Positions 63,624 to 64,000 of a stretch of DNA of 64,000 nucleotides are shown here, one piece after another (the stretch's first letter is position 1; the number at the start of each line of letters is the position of its first letter). The notes beneath the pieces are model-generated. The model searched no databases, was not told the origin of the DNA, and saw only the letters and a program-made list of their open reading frames with translations. The stretch is taken from NCBI RefSeq assembly GCF_003268815.1, contig NZ_QLSV01000005.1, positions 206,635 through 270,634 on the forward strand, written 5' to 3'. This DNA comes from Flavobacterium lacus. Lineage in GTDB: Bacteria; Bacteroidota; Bacteroidia; Flavobacteriales; Flavobacteriaceae. Position numbers and translations under genes: made by a program.

Positions 63624-63684
63624 TTTATGTGATTTGCTTCGCCTGTTCACTATCGTTCGGGTCTCCTATCGTCGAAATGACACA
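63624..63684. repeat. 61-bp direct repeat, copy 1
   Basis: This segment, starting TTTATGTGATTTGCTTCGCC and ending GTCGAAATGACACA, recurs at 63700-63760 with 3 differences in 61 bases. Confidence 0.88.
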
Positions 63685-63699
63685 GGACTGGCGAGATGG

Positions 63700-63760
63700 T
63701 TTATGTGATTTGCTTTGCCTGTTCACTATCGTTCGGGTCTGCTATTGTCGAAATGACACA
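63700..63760. repeat. 61-bp direct repeat, copy 2
   Basis: Second copy of the 63624-63684 segment, separated by 15 bp. Both carry the GTCGAAATGACA motif, which I recall as a frequent intergenic repeat in Bacteroidetes. Confidence 0.88.
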
Positions 63761-63857
63761 CATTTCGGATGACAAAATTGGGGAGCGTTGACGGTTGTTT
63801 GCAAGGCTGAATACTGAGAATGTTGATTGGTAATTTGCCACGGATTGGACGGATAGG

Positions 63858-63921
63858 CAATTGATAATTGACAATTGATAATTGACAATTGATGATTGAC
63901 AGATAATTGACAATTGATAAT
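63858..63921. repeat. 14-bp tandem repeat CAATTGATAATTGA
   Basis: Three near-identical 14-bp units (63858-63899), then an 11-bp degenerate unit and a partial one up to 63921. The repeat is rich in inverted TTGACAATTG-type segments. Confidence 0.85.
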
Positions 63922-63950
63922 TTATAACCGATAGCAGGTGAATGACAAAA

Positions 63951-63976
63951 AAGCTACTCCGGAGAGTAGCCTTTTC
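63951..63976. terminator. Hairpin terminator near the right edge
   Basis: GCTACTC at 63953-63959 pairs with GAGTAGC at 63964-63970 around a 4-nt loop. On the minus strand it is followed by six T, so it could end a gene lying to the right of the window. Confidence 0.65.
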
Positions 63977-64000
63977 TAACTAACAAGTGTTTGTATGGCG

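Larger units (their letters stand above)
63534..64000. other. Repeat-rich intergenic region to the right edge
   Basis: No gene is supported. The region contains a 61-bp near-perfect direct repeat, a 14-bp tandem repeat array, a GCCACGGATT-type motif at 63838 and a hairpin terminator at 63951. Reading frames across it are by-products of the repeats. Confidence 0.6.

Noticed and set aside
63701..63913. A 70-residue minus-strand frame near the right edge
   Set aside because: It is made from the 61-bp and 14-bp repeats and has repetitive, non-protein-like composition.

Overview
The window looks like a chromosomal segment of a member of the Flavobacteriaceae, most likely Flavobacterium or a close relative. 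The DNA is AT-rich. Many genes are preceded by the Bacteroidetes-type -7 element TAnnTTTG instead of an E. coli-type TATAAT box. Lineage-typical products are present: a T9SS type B (gliding-motility-type) cell-surface protein, a DUF4294 protein, a LETM1-related protein, a CAL67264-type small membrane protein, BshA of bacillithiol synthesis and an OmpA-family lipoprotein. I see no prophage, insertion sequence, CRISPR array or obvious genomic island; most of the window is core-genome housekeeping.

Layout. 0-2 kb (minus strand): truncated ettA, a small membrane protein and holA. 2-5.6 kb (plus): an orphan HsdR-N-type nuclease-fold protein, a family 2 glycosyltransferase, an OmpA-like lipoprotein and a membrane-anchored SRPBCC/GyrI-like protein. 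5.7-7.2 kb: ECF sigma factor, a membrane protein in the anti-sigma position and a periplasmic Spy-like protein. 7.2-9.8 kb: a BNR-repeat lipoprotein on the minus strand, then a secreted tandem-repeat protein with a sigma-54-type promoter. 10.0-10.3 kb: tRNA-Ser, -Pro and -Arg (minus strand), with promoter and terminator. 10.6-12.5 kb: thiolase and an NlpC/P60 peptidase. 12.6-16.4 kb (minus): gyrA and a TPR protein. 16.7-20.7 kb: clpC and a zinc-protease/RimK fusion. 21.2-24.5 kb: a thioredoxin-fold protein with glgA and glgC. 24.5-30.6 kb: a cation symporter with aroC, an LpxH-like phosphoesterase, a small barrel protein, a PrcB-like lipoprotein with bshA, and an Lrp-type regulator. 30.8-33.6 kb: a PLP gamma-lyase-type enzyme and NhaC.

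33.9-41.8 kb is one long plus-strand run: 2-Cys peroxiredoxin, thioredoxin, a small DUF6952-like protein, then tpx, dgkA, ftsK, lolA, lptF/G and ribB. It links thiol-based peroxide defence with envelope biogenesis and riboflavin synthesis. 42.0-43.3 kb: tRNA-Ser(UGA), a ferritin-like DUF2383 protein and gene-poor DNA. 43.3-46.6 kb: the 1,100-residue T9SS surface protein. 47.1-54.6 kb: TerC, DUF4294, an M42 aminopeptidase, the LETM1-related protein, a cysteine-synthase-family enzyme and an S9 oligopeptidase. 54.6-63.0 kb: YbaB/EbfC, a small plug-like secreted protein, threonine aldolase, prfB with its programmed +1 frameshift, lpxD, a carboxyltransferase subunit and a RluA-family synthase with a long coiled-coil extension. 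The last kilobase is gene-poor and full of short direct and tandem repeats.

I did not find a convincing new multi-gene system. The observations most worth following up are the sigma-54-like promoter in front of the repeat-rich secreted protein, the Lrp-type operator lying on the promoter of the PLP lyase, the RibB protein whose second domain has lost the GTP cyclohydrolase II motifs, the zinc-protease/RimK fusion, probable leaderless transcripts, and the interspersed-repeat debris at 55 kb and 63 kb.
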